64,000 bases of DNA from Vulcanimicrobiota bacterium. Lineage in GTDB: Bacteria > Vulcanimicrobiota > Xenobia > Xenobiales > JADMJV01. The notes beneath the pieces are model-generated. The model had not been told where the DNA came from, made no database searches, and saw only the letters and a list, made by a program, of their open reading frames with translations. The stretch is taken from positions 28,587 through 92,586 of the forward strand of contig JAFKGI010000034.1 of the NCBI GenBank assembly GCA_017307785.1. Direction: 5' to 3'. The translations under genes were made by a program, and so were the position numbers. Below, one piece after another: positions 1 through 8,908 of the stretch; within the stretch, counting starts at the first letter, position 1; every line of letters starts with the position of its first letter.

Positions 1-149
1 TGGATTTCATAGGCACGAACTCCATAGAAGTAAAAATTTTGGATTCCACTTGGGATGAGGCACGGGGTTCAGGTGCGGGTCTGTGGATTCCTTGTGGAAA
101 AGCTGTGATTTGTCGGGATTCGTCGCTTTAGACTTTTGGCAATAGTAGG
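1..149. other. Left-edge non-coding stretch
   Basis: No convincing gene, RNA or repeat is visible in this AT-richer stretch. It lies downstream of the leftward fibronectin-III gene. No clear terminator hairpin with a T run was found in it. Confidence 0.4.
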
Positions 150-1061
150 TCAGCGTTCGATTTTGGTGGGCAAACTAAAGCTCGAACGAACACCATAGCG
201 CACCGCTCTCACACGGAAAAGGTAGGGACCGGAGCCACGATTTTTCAGAACGAACGAAGGCCTGTTCTCCTCAATAATTCCGTCATCGAGCAGCACCCAC
301 TTGCCGTCTTTTTCTTCCTCGACCTGGTAGCCGGTGGCATCTTTCACCGGCCGCCAGCTCAATCGCACATCCGATTGGCTGGTATAAAGCCCCATCAGGC
401 CCTCAGGCGTGGGCGGAGGCGGGCCTTTCGGTTCTTCCTTGGCCACCGGTTTGTTCTTGGGAGGCGGCGGCGGAGGCACCAGGTCGGTAATAGAAGCATG
501 GGCCGGAACCGGATCAGGTTCAGCATTGTCGTTGCGAGGTGGAGGAGTCTTTTTAGCCGACTTTGCGGGAGCAGGGCCCAGCAGTTCGGAAACCGAGGCT
601 CCCTCCGGAACCGGGTCCGGGTCGGTATTGCTGCGCCCCCTGGCAGAGCTCTCTTCCGGATCGGGAACGTCCGGCAGATTCAGAGGGGTCTGAGCCTTTA
701 CGGGAGCGGCAGCGCCAGCCGCCAGCGTGTGTCCTTTGCTGACCTGACTGTTGGGGGAGACGCCATGGGAAAGCACGGCTCGCACGCAAAACTCGAAGTC
801 CGCCCCGGACGCCAGGCCCGTGATGGAAGTCGAGTTGGTCATAGGCGTGCAGTTCGGGTCTTCCTCGTTGAGCCACCACTTGCCATTAACCTTGCGCAGG
901 ACCTCGTAACCAAGAGCCCCCGGTACCGGGTCCCAGCGCAGGTCCAGCTGGCTCTGGGCAAGGCCTCCGGAGGGCTGTGAAACGTCGAAATGGCCGGGCG
1001 CCTGTGCCAGCACCTGGGCCGTGAGGGCGAGCCCCAGGGCGAAAGTTACGAACGAACGCAT
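150..1061 (-). CDS. Secreted fibronectin type III repeat protein
   Basis: The 303-residue product begins with a clear Sec signal peptide (MRSFVTFALGLALTAQVLAQ, cleavage near residue 20). It has two fibronectin-III-like beta domains, at about residues 25-110 (with LRWDPVPGALGYEVLRK) and 220-303 (with LSWRPVKDATGYQVEEE). The linker is Pro-rich and charged, and carries two imperfect copies of a motif of the form (D/E)PDPVPxxASxxxL. The role is probably extracytoplasmic binding; no catalytic residues are visible. The ATG start directly precedes the signal peptide. The gene lies 14 bp downstream of the leftward TerB-like gene and could be cotranscribed with it. Family assignment is from the W-x-x-V-x-x-A-x-x-Y pattern; the ligand is unknown. 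Confidence 0.75.
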   Translation of the reverse strand: MRSFVTFALGLALTAQVLAQAPGHFDVSQPSGGLAQSQLDLRWDPVPGALGYEVLRKVNGKWWLNEEDPNCTPMTNSTSITGLASGADFEFCVRAVLSHGVSPNSQVSKGHTLAAGAAAPVKAQTPLNLPDVPDPEESSARGRSNTDPDPVPEGASVSELLGPAPAKSAKKTPPPRNDNAEPDPVPAHASITDLVPPPPPPKNKPVAKEEPKGPPPPTPEGLMGLYTSQSDVRLSWRPVKDATGYQVEEEKDGKWVLLDDGIIEENRPSFVLKNRGSGPYLFRVRAVRYGVRSSFSLPTKIER

Positions 1062-1075
1062 AGTTCGAGTATAGT

Positions 1076-1453
1076 CTATTCTTCGACCGAGTCCAGTTCG
1101 GAAAGGGTCTCTTTTTTGAGTGCTTCCAGGTCGGCGTCACTCAATTCCAGTTGGCGTGCGATTTTGTTGAGGAAGCGAAGTTCGGAGATTTCGACCTTGC
1201 CGTCCGCCATGGCCATCGCCAGCAGAACCTTCATGATCTCTTTGCGTGACTCGACGTCCTGGACCGCTTCCTTCAGATTGGTGAGATCCGGAGGCTTGGC
1301 CATCATGGAGGCCACCTCATTGAGAGCCCCGTCGTCCAGGTCCAATTGAGTGAGAACCCCCCCCAACAGGCGTCGCTCGTCTTCCGAGACTTCTCCGTCG
1401 GCCCAGATTACGTGGACCAGGCTTTTAATTAATACTTTTTCAGCTTCTTGCAT
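1076..1453 (-). CDS. TerB-like (tellurite resistance B family) cytosolic protein
   Basis: The 125-residue acidic helical protein has the two-lobed TerB/DjlA-N pattern. An early helix with VIWADGEVSEDERRLL is followed by LLAMAMADGKVEISELRFL, and both lobes carry the acidic DG-x-(V)-x-x-x-E signature. Family members are small alpha-helical proteins tied to stress or membrane-associated complexes; many have nothing to do with tellurite. There is no signal peptide or membrane segment. It is divergent from the zinc-finger membrane protein on the right (86 bp gap) and precedes the fibronectin-III gene on the same strand. The specific role is unknown. Confidence 0.75.
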   Translation of the reverse strand: MQEAEKVLIKSLVHVIWADGEVSEDERRLLGGVLTQLDLDDGALNEVASMMAKPPDLTNLKEAVQDVESRKEIMKVLLAMAMADGKVEISELRFLNKIARQLELSDADLEALKKETLSELDSVEE

Positions 1454-1539
1454 GGCTCGGCTCTTCGCCTGGGGCCTAATTCAAGTCCTTTTCAGGGTGA
1501 TGCCCTAGACTGTGAAAAATTAACTTCAGGAGGTTGTCG

Positions 1540-1950
1540 ATGAGTGCAGTTTACGCCAGTCCCGCCCAGTATCGTTGCTCTTGCGGTCGCACGTTCATGA
1601 ATGGCATCAGCCTGGAGCGCCACCAATGGGTGACCAAGTGCGCCCCCGCCGCTGAAAACACGAATCACGTCATGCTGCCCGACCAGCAGGCCCGGGCCAC
1701 TCAGGCGGCCATGGCCCAGGCCATGCGCGTGCTCAAAGAAAAACAGGCGGCTCAACAACGCTTCGACCAGAAACGCCGGAGCAAACGCCGCCTGCGTCGC
1801 CAGTTCTCGGACGCTCAGGAGTCTCTGCTGCGCACCGCTGAATCCTTTATGACCAGAGTTTTCTCCCTGGGTCGCGTCGCCGCCATCCTGGTGGTGCTGG
1901 GCGCCACCTTTGCCGCGGGCATGAAACTGGGCACTTTTTTCCCGGTCTAG
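1540..1950 (+). CDS. Small zinc-finger, C-terminally anchored membrane protein
   Basis: The product is 136 residues from the ATG at 1540. An in-frame TTG at 1534 exists, but AGGAGG at 1528-1533 is ideally spaced for the ATG. Near the N-terminus is a C2H2-like pattern, YRCSCGRTF-x7-RHQWVTKC, with Cys-x-Cys, one His and one Cys as possible zinc ligands. A basic middle region (KRRSKRRLRRQ) precedes a single C-terminal membrane helix (VAAILVVLGATFAAGMKLG). The layout is that of a cytoplasmic zinc module tail-anchored to the membrane. I recognise no named family. Confidence 0.65.
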   Translation: MSAVYASPAQYRCSCGRTFMNGISLERHQWVTKCAPAAENTNHVMLPDQQARATQAAMAQAMRVLKEKQAAQQRFDQKRRSKRRLRRQFSDAQESLLRTAESFMTRVFSLGRVAAILVVLGATFAAGMKLGTFFPV

Positions 1951-1986
1951 CCAGGGAGGCTTGAAGGCTTCTCAAACACGTGTTCT

Positions 1987-2886
1987 ATGGAGCACGTCCG
2001 CGACTATTACCTCCCCGACTACTTGACCTACCTGAGCGTAGAGCGAACCCTGGCCCGACGAACGATTCATGAATACGAACAAGATCTGCGACTGTTCCTG
2101 GACTACCTGGCGCCCTTCTTCGCCGAAGAACTCACCCTGGCCACCATCGACGCGCGCACCATTCGCGAATTCCTGGCCTACCTGCGCAACAAAAAGAACT
2201 ACTCTCCCTCCGCGCTCAATCGTAAAATCGCCGCTCTCAAAGGCTATTTTAAGTTTCTCGAAGGCGAAGGCTACCTGACCTCCTCCCCGATGCAACGCAT
2301 CTCCTCGGCCAAGGAAGGCCGCCTGCTGCCCAAAGTCATGAGTGAGCAAGAAGTGGAAGTCTTGCTCGACCAACCGACCGAGGAAAAGCTCTCCCCGGAA
2401 CTGGCCGCTCGCGATCAGGCCATCCTGGAGCTCTTCTATAGTTCCGGACTACGCCTCTCCGAACTGGTCGGAGTCAACCTCCAGGACATCGACTGGGAGA
2501 AGCTTCATTTGCGGGTTACCGGCAAAGGCAACAAGCAGCGCTTTGTATTCCTCACGCCCCACGCCGGACAGGCCATTCAAGCCTATCTGAAACTACGCAC
2601 CCACAAGAGTGAAGCGCTTTTTTTGAATCGGTTCGGGCAACGCCTCTCCACTCGGGCCGTGCAGATTCTCTTCGGTAAGCGCATGGACTCCGCCCAACTG
2701 CAACGCAAGGCCTCTCCCCACACGCTGCGACACTCCTTCGCCACCCATCTGCTGGAAGGCGGCTCGGACCTGGTTACCATCAAAGAGTTGCTCGGTCACG
2801 AAAGTCTGCAGACCACCCAAATCTACACCAACATTTCGCGGCGCAAGATGCGTGAGGCCTACGATCAGGCCCACCCCAGAAATTAA
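1987..2886 (+). CDS. xerC: Tyrosine recombinase of the XerC/XerD type
   Basis: The 299-residue protein has the usual XerC/D length. An N-terminal SAM-like core-binding domain covers about residues 5-90 (YLTYLSVERTLARRTIHEYE). The catalytic domain carries the expected Arg in YSSGLRLSELVG, a Lys in TGKGNKQR, the HTLRHSFATHLLEGGSDL box, LLGHESLQTTQIYT with its His, and the nucleophilic Tyr in the same segment. The DQAHPR end is typical of chromosomal Xer proteins. It probably resolves chromosome dimers at dif. XerC versus XerD cannot be settled without a phylogeny; no dif site or integrase context is visible. Its stop codon directly abuts that of the convergent exonuclease gene. Confidence 0.88.
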   Translation: MEHVRDYYLPDYLTYLSVERTLARRTIHEYEQDLRLFLDYLAPFFAEELTLATIDARTIREFLAYLRNKKNYSPSALNRKIAALKGYFKFLEGEGYLTSSPMQRISSAKEGRLLPKVMSEQEVEVLLDQPTEEKLSPELAARDQAILELFYSSGLRLSELVGVNLQDIDWEKLHLRVTGKGNKQRFVFLTPHAGQAIQAYLKLRTHKSEALFLNRFGQRLSTRAVQILFGKRMDSAQLQRKASPHTLRHSFATHLLEGGSDLVTIKELLGHESLQTTQIYTNISRRKMREAYDQAHPRN

Positions 2887-4068
2887 CTACCCGAGCATTC
2901 GCCTTTGTAGCCGATCGCGCCGATAATTGAGGCGGCGAACTCGAGTCGCGGCCAGAGGCTTGATCTTCAAAGCCCGCTCCACCCAGTCCAGGGCACAGGC
3001 CCAATCGCGCTGGACATGCTCTTGCTGTTTGGCGACCTGCTCCAGCAACTCCGGGTCCTGGGGAAAAGACTCGGCCAGGCGCAACCAGATCTCCTGAGCC
3101 TGCGAAACTTCGCCGGCCCGCCGGCGCAGGCGCGCCAACAAAGTCCCGCATTGGCGCAAGGGGGCTCCCTGAAAATGCCCGTAGCAGCGTTCCAGCAACT
3201 GGCGAGATTCTTCAAACCGTCGTTGGCGGAACAACTGCTGCGCCAGGGCCAGGTCTTCCAGGTGGAGCAAGCGCGAGTCCTGACGAAAACGCTGAGACCA
3301 ATCGTGGGGATGATCCACGTAACCCCACAGGCCGGCTACCAGACCCACCATGGTGAGGATATCCCGCCGGTTGTGCTCGGCCACCTGGGCCAGCCCACGA
3401 GCGCATCCGGTCTGCAGAAAGCGAAAGAAAATCTGCGGAACCATCCAACCGGGCACATCCCCGTGACGCGGCAGACCGAGAATCTCGGTTTCCAGAGTCT
3501 CCAGCTTGCAGTTCTCCAGAGCATGCGACCACAGCCGTCGCGAAACCGGCAGCAAGTCCAGGTGCGGCAATTCCTCCAGATCGTAGCGCAGCCGATTCAT
3601 AATCAGGCGCGTCTGCAGCAGAGGAATATCAAAGCTCTTGCCGTTAAACGTCACCAGACCGTCGCTGTTTTCCAGGCGCTCGATCAGATACTGCAGCATG
3701 GCTTTTTCTTCGCAGTGTGAACGCATAATCAGCTGCTCGACTCGCAGCTGCCCTTTCTCGAAGAAGGCAATCCCCACCATAAAGGCATAGGTCCCGGAAC
3801 CACCGGCAAGTCCTGTGGTCTCGGTATCCAGATACAGCATGCGGTTGCCGGCGACTTCGGGCAGCCAGGGGGACAGGTCGCGCAGTTGAGAGCGGATCAG
3901 AGGAAACGGTCCGTGGCTCAAGTTGCCGTCCAGACACTGGTGGCGACGGTGAAAAACGCCGTTGCCACAGCGAACCTCTTCTCCGCCCAGAGCTCTTTCC
4001 ATAGGAACGGCCCGCTGTTTTTCCTGGTGGTGCCGCATTTGCTCCAGACGTTCAAAGGACAGCGTCAT
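2887..4068 (-). CDS. YprB-type DEDD exonuclease with C-terminal TPRs
   Basis: The 393-residue protein has an RNase H-like DEDD exonuclease domain at about residues 75-250. Exo I is LYLDTETTGLAGGSGTYAF, Exo II is GLVTFNGKSFDIPLL, and Exo III lies in EHNRRDILTMVGL; the acidic residues are retained. This matches the YprB/ribonuclease-H-2 family found in many bacteria. The C-terminal 120 residues are TPR-like helices. The substrate is not predictable beyond nucleic acid. The start overlaps the stop of the upstream 614-residue gene by 4 bp (ATGA), so the two are probably translationally coupled. The end abuts the xer stop codon with no gap. Confidence 0.8.
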   Translation of the reverse strand: MTLSFERLEQMRHHQEKQRAVPMERALGGEEVRCGNGVFHRRHQCLDGNLSHGPFPLIRSQLRDLSPWLPEVAGNRMLYLDTETTGLAGGSGTYAFMVGIAFFEKGQLRVEQLIMRSHCEEKAMLQYLIERLENSDGLVTFNGKSFDIPLLQTRLIMNRLRYDLEELPHLDLLPVSRRLWSHALENCKLETLETEILGLPRHGDVPGWMVPQIFFRFLQTGCARGLAQVAEHNRRDILTMVGLVAGLWGYVDHPHDWSQRFRQDSRLLHLEDLALAQQLFRQRRFEESRQLLERCYGHFQGAPLRQCGTLLARLRRRAGEVSQAQEIWLRLAESFPQDPELLEQVAKQQEHVQRDWACALDWVERALKIKPLAATRVRRLNYRRDRLQRRMLG

Positions 4069-5909
4069 TGACCGATTTTACCGATTCCCTCCGTGATCTT
4101 CTTTTGAAATTCTATCAACTCTTCGTGGAGCTGTCGATACGACGTCAGGCCCGCTTTCAAAGGAGTCAACTGACGCGTCTGGGCGGCCTCGCCAAGCACC
4201 GTCAGCGCCTGCGACAACTTGCCCATACAAATCACAAAGAACTGACAATAGGTGTCGAAGCTTTCATCCCGCCCCATAATCTTGACGACTTCGCGCTCAA
4301 ACCGATCTCGAGTCTTGTCCAGCACCTCGAGCTGGTTGATGATTTCCTGGATGATTTGCTCCCAGGTCGTCACTCCAAAGGTCAGACCCTGGACCAGGTC
4401 GGCCAGGTGGTCGGCCACCTGGTGATCTTTGCCCTGGGAGCCCCCGGAGATATCCTCATACTTGACGTCGTCGATTTGCAGCTGAGGCAAGGCCGAACCG
4501 CACTCGCTACAGATCTTGGCCGGAATCTGCACGTGACCACAGCGGATACAGGTAACCTGCTGACCGGATTTGCCGGTCTCCGCAAAAGCTCGCCGCACCT
4601 GTTTTTCAAAGGCCATCAGCGGAGGCATCGTCAGGGATAACAGCTTCCAACCTTCCACCAGATGAATCAACTGAGGGTCTTCGCAATAGAGCAGCATGCG
4701 CTGGTAGGCCTGATCGTGCGAAGCCAGCAGAGACACCAGATTCTCGGGTGCCTGAGGGGACTCCTGAAGAGCTTGCAGCGACGCGTTGGCTTCTTGCTGG
4801 CGCTGCTCAAGTTCGTCGCGGAGCATCCACACGGGAAAGACCTTGGTCTCGATCTGGCCCAGAATTTCGATGAGTTCAAGCACCCGAGGCGCTCCCTCAA
4901 AGCGAATCTGCAGGTCGCTCAAAGCCGCCTGGACCCCACCCCGATACTGACCCATCGCCTCCCAGAGCGGATTCAAGCGGGCCGCGATCTCGGCCGGTTC
5001 GGCCGCCCCTAGCGCCGTCAGCTGCTCGCGAATGTGCTCGGCGAGCATATTCGCTTCCCGGATCAGCTCCGGCTGGGCCACTCCCAAACCGGCCCGGCGA
5101 CTCACTTCCGTCGCCCTTTGGAAAGCATCCACTTCCTGAAAGAGTCGCTCCCAGGCCTGACCGGCAACTTCCGGACCTAGATCGGTGGGAAGCGCCACCA
5201 GGCGAATCCAAAACTCCAGGGCATCGTAGGGCGAGTAGCGCGGTTGGGCACGCATGGCCGTTTCTGCCTCGGAAAGCTTGTGGGCAAAGTCCCCGGAACC
5301 GCGCCCCAACAGCTGGATGGCCTCTTCCAGCGCCTTGCGCTCGCCCGTCTCCAGATAGTGAGCCACGGCTCCCAGCCCGCCCTCGGTGATCTGTAAGGGC
5401 TCGTCCACTTCGAACGGCACCTCCCCAAAAAGAGCCCGTCTCGACTGAACCTGAGCGCGCATCTGCAGAACGTCGGCGTGAGCCAGCGGAAAGCGGCTGC
5501 GCAACTCGAAGACATCGCTCTTCTCCTGCAGCACGTTGAAGGCCACGTTGATCAACTGATCCAGCGAAAGGATGGGACTGAAGGCCGGTCGCTGGCTTTC
5601 CAGCTTCTGGACCGCGAACAGGTGCGAGTAGTAACTCATGACCGCCTCCGCCAGGCGCGCTCCTCGCTCGGGCGCAGGCCGGGAGACATCCTTGAGCAGG
5701 CGCTGGCATTCTTTCAGGTCCAACTCGGCCTGGCGAAGTGACTCTTCCCTCTCCTCGCTCCACAGCACCACCGGCTTGAGCAAGCGCAGTCCTTCGAGAC
5801 TGGAAACCAGCCAGTCCGCGGCCTTGACCTGGCTTTCCTCCACCTGTTCCGGATGCTTATGCAGGGCACAAACGAGCTGCCGCATGGGCGGGGCGATAAA
5901 ACTGGACAC
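4065..5909 (-). CDS. Large helical protein with a zinc ribbon, function unknown
   Basis: The 614-residue protein is almost entirely helical, with no signal peptide or membrane span. Around residues 455-475 it has a four-Cys zinc ribbon, C-I-R-C-G-x9-C-S-E-C-G, similar in form to the ribbons in the FHA and PP2C proteins further right. The GTG start at 5909 is supported by GGAGG five bases upstream. It overlaps the downstream exonuclease start by 4 bp, so the pair is probably one operon and functionally linked. I do not recognise the family. A scaffold role is only a guess from the helical composition. Confidence 0.7.
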   Translation of the reverse strand: MSSFIAPPMRQLVCALHKHPEQVEESQVKAADWLVSSLEGLRLLKPVVLWSEEREESLRQAELDLKECQRLLKDVSRPAPERGARLAEAVMSYYSHLFAVQKLESQRPAFSPILSLDQLINVAFNVLQEKSDVFELRSRFPLAHADVLQMRAQVQSRRALFGEVPFEVDEPLQITEGGLGAVAHYLETGERKALEEAIQLLGRGSGDFAHKLSEAETAMRAQPRYSPYDALEFWIRLVALPTDLGPEVAGQAWERLFQEVDAFQRATEVSRRAGLGVAQPELIREANMLAEHIREQLTALGAAEPAEIAARLNPLWEAMGQYRGGVQAALSDLQIRFEGAPRVLELIEILGQIETKVFPVWMLRDELEQRQQEANASLQALQESPQAPENLVSLLASHDQAYQRMLLYCEDPQLIHLVEGWKLLSLTMPPLMAFEKQVRRAFAETGKSGQQVTCIRCGHVQIPAKICSECGSALPQLQIDDVKYEDISGGSQGKDHQVADHLADLVQGLTFGVTTWEQIIQEIINQLEVLDKTRDRFEREVVKIMGRDESFDTYCQFFVICMGKLSQALTVLGEAAQTRQLTPLKAGLTSYRQLHEELIEFQKKITEGIGKIGQ

Positions 5910-5968
5910 GAGTACCTCCGAACGGCCAAACCTACGAGCACGCGAATCAAATTACCCCCTCGAACGGC

Positions 5969-7246
5969 ATGGCAAAGAGGTTTCCCAAATACCGAGTGGA
6001 ACGTTGGGCGATGGAACAAAACGTTTGCCCACCTGAGTCCGGACGCGCTAAGGTCATTCCCCTACAGCCATTTCGGCGCACCCAAAACTTCGAAAGCCAC
6101 TATGAATCGGGCAGACAATATCGCGAGCAAGGCCGTCTTGATCTGGCCATCCGCGAATGGCAACGAGCCGCCGCCCTGGATAAAACCAATCTGGAAGTTC
6201 GCCTCGATCTGGGGGTCGTTCTGGCCGAAAAAGGGCAGCTGGAGCCCGCCGCTCAGTGCTTCAAAAGCGCCATCGAACTCGATCCCACCTGCACCGAAGC
6301 TCACTACTACCTGGGACTCGCCTACTTTCAGCAAGACGACATGGAAAAGGCCGCCAAAGTTTGGTCGAACGCCCTGCGCCTCGACCCGGAAGACTGGGAA
6401 CTACGCCTTTCGTTGGCCGAGGCCTATATTGAGCTGGGCAAGCACGCCAAAGCTCTGCGCCAAATTGAGCGCATTCTTAAGGTTCAGCCCTATCATCTGG
6501 ACGCCCTGAATTTGCGCGGGGTCATCTACCTGCACAGCGGAGATCTGGCTCGGGCCCGCGAGGAACTGCGCGCCTGCGTCAAAATCGACCCCTCTTTCCC
6601 GCGTTCCCGCATGAATTTGGGCGTTGTCTACATGCATCAGGGCTTCACCGATATGGCGATTTTGGAGTTCCGCCGCGCCTATCGCCTCTCCCCCACCAAT
6701 CCCGACATTCTCTACAATCTGGGACACGCGCTATCCCACCGAGGCATCTACAATGAAGCCCGCGTCTACCTGGTGAAAGCCCTGGAGTTCGACCCGCAGT
6801 TGCTGGAAGGCTTGCTGCTGTTGGGCGCCCTGGAAGTGAAAGCCGGCTTGCCCGAATCGGCACGCCAGCGATTCGCCAGCGCCCTGGAAATCGACCCGCA
6901 GGAGCCGGAAGCCCTGGGAGCTCTAGCCCACATTCACATGGTCGGAGGCGAAGTCGATCAGGCTCGCCGCTTCCTGGATCAAGCCCTCAAGCTTTGCCCG
7001 GAACACGCGGGCCTGCAGCTGTTGCAAGCCAAAGCCTACTACGCCCTGAAAAAGAGCACCAAGGCTCTCACCCACCTGCGCCGCAGCCTGCGACTCAACC
7101 CGCAGAACTCTGAGGCACAGCTGCTCATGGGCGACTTGATGTTGGAGCGAGGCTTAAAGCCAATGGCGGTTCAAGCCTGGGAAGCAGCTCTACAACACGA
7201 GCCGGAAATGAGTGAAGCGGTAGAGCGCCTGGCTCTACACCGCTAG
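5969..7246 (+). CDS. TPR-repeat protein
   Basis: The 425-residue product consists of about ten consecutive tetratricopeptide repeats from about residue 45 to the end. Typical units are YLGLAYFQQDDMEKAAKVW and NLRGVIYLHSGDLARAREEL. No signal peptide or enzyme domain is seen, so it is probably a cytoplasmic protein-interaction scaffold. An alternative start is the ATG at 6011 (MEQNVC...); neither candidate has a strong ribosome-binding site. It is divergent from the zinc-ribbon gene, with a 59 bp gap, and its 3' end overlaps the convergent neighbour by 4 bp. The partner is unknown. Confidence 0.75.
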   Translation: MAKRFPKYRVERWAMEQNVCPPESGRAKVIPLQPFRRTQNFESHYESGRQYREQGRLDLAIREWQRAAALDKTNLEVRLDLGVVLAEKGQLEPAAQCFKSAIELDPTCTEAHYYLGLAYFQQDDMEKAAKVWSNALRLDPEDWELRLSLAEAYIELGKHAKALRQIERILKVQPYHLDALNLRGVIYLHSGDLARAREELRACVKIDPSFPRSRMNLGVVYMHQGFTDMAILEFRRAYRLSPTNPDILYNLGHALSHRGIYNEARVYLVKALEFDPQLLEGLLLLGALEVKAGLPESARQRFASALEIDPQEPEALGALAHIHMVGGEVDQARRFLDQALKLCPEHAGLQLLQAKAYYALKKSTKALTHLRRSLRLNPQNSEAQLLMGDLMLERGLKPMAVQAWEAALQHEPEMSEAVERLALHR

Positions 7247-8019
7247 CCCTTGCCTAGACGATAGCGCTCGTGGAGCTGCTTGCGGTCCTTCAGCATAAAG
7301 AAGAGCTGATAAGGATCCAGGTAGCCATAGCGCTGACCCGGCTGAAAGGCCCGGGGACTCGACTTGAGCTGGCGCCGGGTAATCCACACCGTGTCCGAGA
7401 CAATGCCCGGATCTTCTCTCAGAACGCCGCTCCGCGTGGCGGCCAACAGGCCAGCCACCGTGCGGTAGGTTGCTTCCAACTGGTCCAGCAAGGGACGCAA
7501 GGACTCCTGCCAGCGAGCGATATCGCGCAGAGCCGTCTCCGCGTCCAGCTCCCCAAAGAACGCCGAAGCCAGATGACGCAGATCGTCATCCAGGATGTTG
7601 TGATGCCCCTGGCCGGCCACCGAGGCCGGCACCCAGCTGCGCACCACCACCGACAGGTTCAGGTGAAACCCGTCCGCGGTGGCTAACTGGTCGAGCCAGG
7701 ACTCCTGATACAGGGGCACCAGATCGTCGCGGTCATGGCCTCGGGCCGTGCGCGGAATTCCCACCAATTCCAGGCTGGCCAGCTCGAGGCCGTGCACCAT
7801 CAGTTGCTCTTTCATCCAGGCCTCTACCTGGTGACAGCCCTCCGCCAGACCGTCGCTCATCAGCCACCAGGCGGCCTTCTGGGCCACCGCCAGCTCGAGG
7901 CGCTCACGAATGAGGGCCTCGATTACGGTTCGGTTTAGACGCTTGTGTGCCCGCTTCAGAACGAAGCTGGCCTGAAAGGCTTCCCAACAAGACTGTGGCT
8001 CGGTGACTGCAACGATCAT
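7243..8019 (-). CDS. Conserved-looking hypothetical protein
   Basis: The 258-residue soluble protein has no signal peptide or membrane span. The N-terminal third is helical (KRAHKRLNRTVIEALIRERLELAV). The middle has strands around LELVGIPRTARGHDRDDLVP and FHLNLSVVVRSWVPASV, and the C-terminus ends in RYGYLDPYQLFFMLKDRKQLHERYR. I cannot place it in a family. It is convergent with the TPR gene (4 bp overlap). The small membrane-protein gene lies 9 bp upstream on the same strand, so the two may be cotranscribed. Confidence 0.6.
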   Translation of the reverse strand: MIVAVTEPQSCWEAFQASFVLKRAHKRLNRTVIEALIRERLELAVAQKAAWWLMSDGLAEGCHQVEAWMKEQLMVHGLELASLELVGIPRTARGHDRDDLVPLYQESWLDQLATADGFHLNLSVVVRSWVPASVAGQGHHNILDDDLRHLASAFFGELDAETALRDIARWQESLRPLLDQLEATYRTVAGLLAATRSGVLREDPGIVSDTVWITRRQLKSSPRAFQPGQRYGYLDPYQLFFMLKDRKQLHERYRLGKG

Positions 8020-8028
8020 GCGATCCCC

Positions 8029-8202
8029 TTAATGGTGATGTGCGGAGCTCTCCTTTTTGTTGCGAGCGGATAGACCACCGCCCGCCAGGGTCAAAACGGC
8101 GCCGACGACCAGCATCAGCAGTACAATGCCCAGCCCGTTCTTGATCGAGGTGGTGAGAGCTTCCTGGTATTCCGGACTGGAAAAATCGTGTAGTAGTTTC
8201 AA
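8029..8202 (-). CDS. Small single-pass membrane protein (57 residues), TTG start
   Basis: The reading frame has no ATG or GTG near its start. A TTG at 8202-8200 is preceded by GCGGAGG with a 6-base spacer, which fits a real start. The 57-residue product has an acidic amphipathic N-terminus, one membrane helix at about residues 24-43 (LGIVLLMLVVGAVLTLAGGG) and a basic tail ending in three His. No family is recognised. It sits between the epimerase gene and the 258-residue hypothetical, all leftward, and may belong to that transcription unit. Confidence 0.6.
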   Translation of the reverse strand: MKLLHDFSSPEYQEALTTSIKNGLGIVLLMLVVGAVLTLAGGGLSARNKKESSAHHH

Positions 8203-8260
8203 AATCAGCCTCCGCTGAGAAATTTCAAGTTGCCTGAAGCATTTACCACGCCCGACAAGG

Positions 8261-8908
8261 CTATCCTGCCGGACGCAGGGCGGAAATGGCGGCCGCGTAG
8301 TCTTTTTTGCCAAAGACCGAACTGCCGGCCACCAGAACGTCGATGCCGGCCTCGACCAGAAGCCCGGCGTTGTCCGCGGCAACCCCACCGTCGGCGGTGA
8401 TGCGCGGACGCGGGCCTACGATTTCGCGAATGCGGCGAACTTTTGGCAGCATCGACGAAAGGAAAGCCTGCCCGCCAAAGCCCGGGTTGACCGTCATCAC
8501 CAGCACGATGTCGACTTCGTCTTTCACATACTCCAAAAACTCGGGGGGAGTCGAAGGATTGAGCGCCACTCCAGCCAGCATTCCATGTTGACGAATGGCA
8601 TGCAACTGGCGCTGCAGATGCACGCAGGCCTCCACATGAACAATCATCGAGTGGGCCCCCATTTTTTGCAGCGGCTCGAGATAATCATTCGGGTTCGTCA
8701 CCATCAAATGAACGTCCAATGGCAAGGGACCCTTGCCGAATTTGTCCACCACCAGCGGTCCAAATGACAAGTTGGGAACAAAATGGCCGTCCATGATGTC
8801 GATGTGGAGCCAGTCCGCACCAGCCCGATGGACCGCTTCGACTTCCTCTGCCAATCGCGTAAAGTCAGCCGCCAACAAAGAAGGCGCGACCACCAGCGAG
8901 TTCCTCAA
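8261..8908 (-). CDS. rpe: Ribulose-phosphate 3-epimerase
   Basis: The 215-residue TIM-barrel enzyme interconverts D-ribulose 5-phosphate and D-xylulose 5-phosphate in the pentose phosphate pathway. The sequence shows the N-terminal APSLLAADF, the metal and catalytic motif HIDIMDGHFVPNLSFG, DVHLMV, the active-site loop VMTVNPGFGGQAF, and ITADGGV followed by the phosphate-binding VAGSSVFG. The length is normal. The start overlaps the stop of the upstream PASTA-protein gene by 4 bp (ATGA). This coupling of rpe to a PASTA gene resembles the prkC-rsgA-rpe neighbourhood of other bacteria, though the kinase itself is not adjacent here. Confidence 0.95.
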   Translation of the reverse strand: MRNSLVVAPSLLAADFTRLAEEVEAVHRAGADWLHIDIMDGHFVPNLSFGPLVVDKFGKGPLPLDVHLMVTNPNDYLEPLQKMGAHSMIVHVEACVHLQRQLHAIRQHGMLAGVALNPSTPPEFLEYVKDEVDIVLVMTVNPGFGGQAFLSSMLPKVRRIREIVGPRPRITADGGVAADNAGLLVEAGIDVLVAGSSVFGKKDYAAAISALRPAG

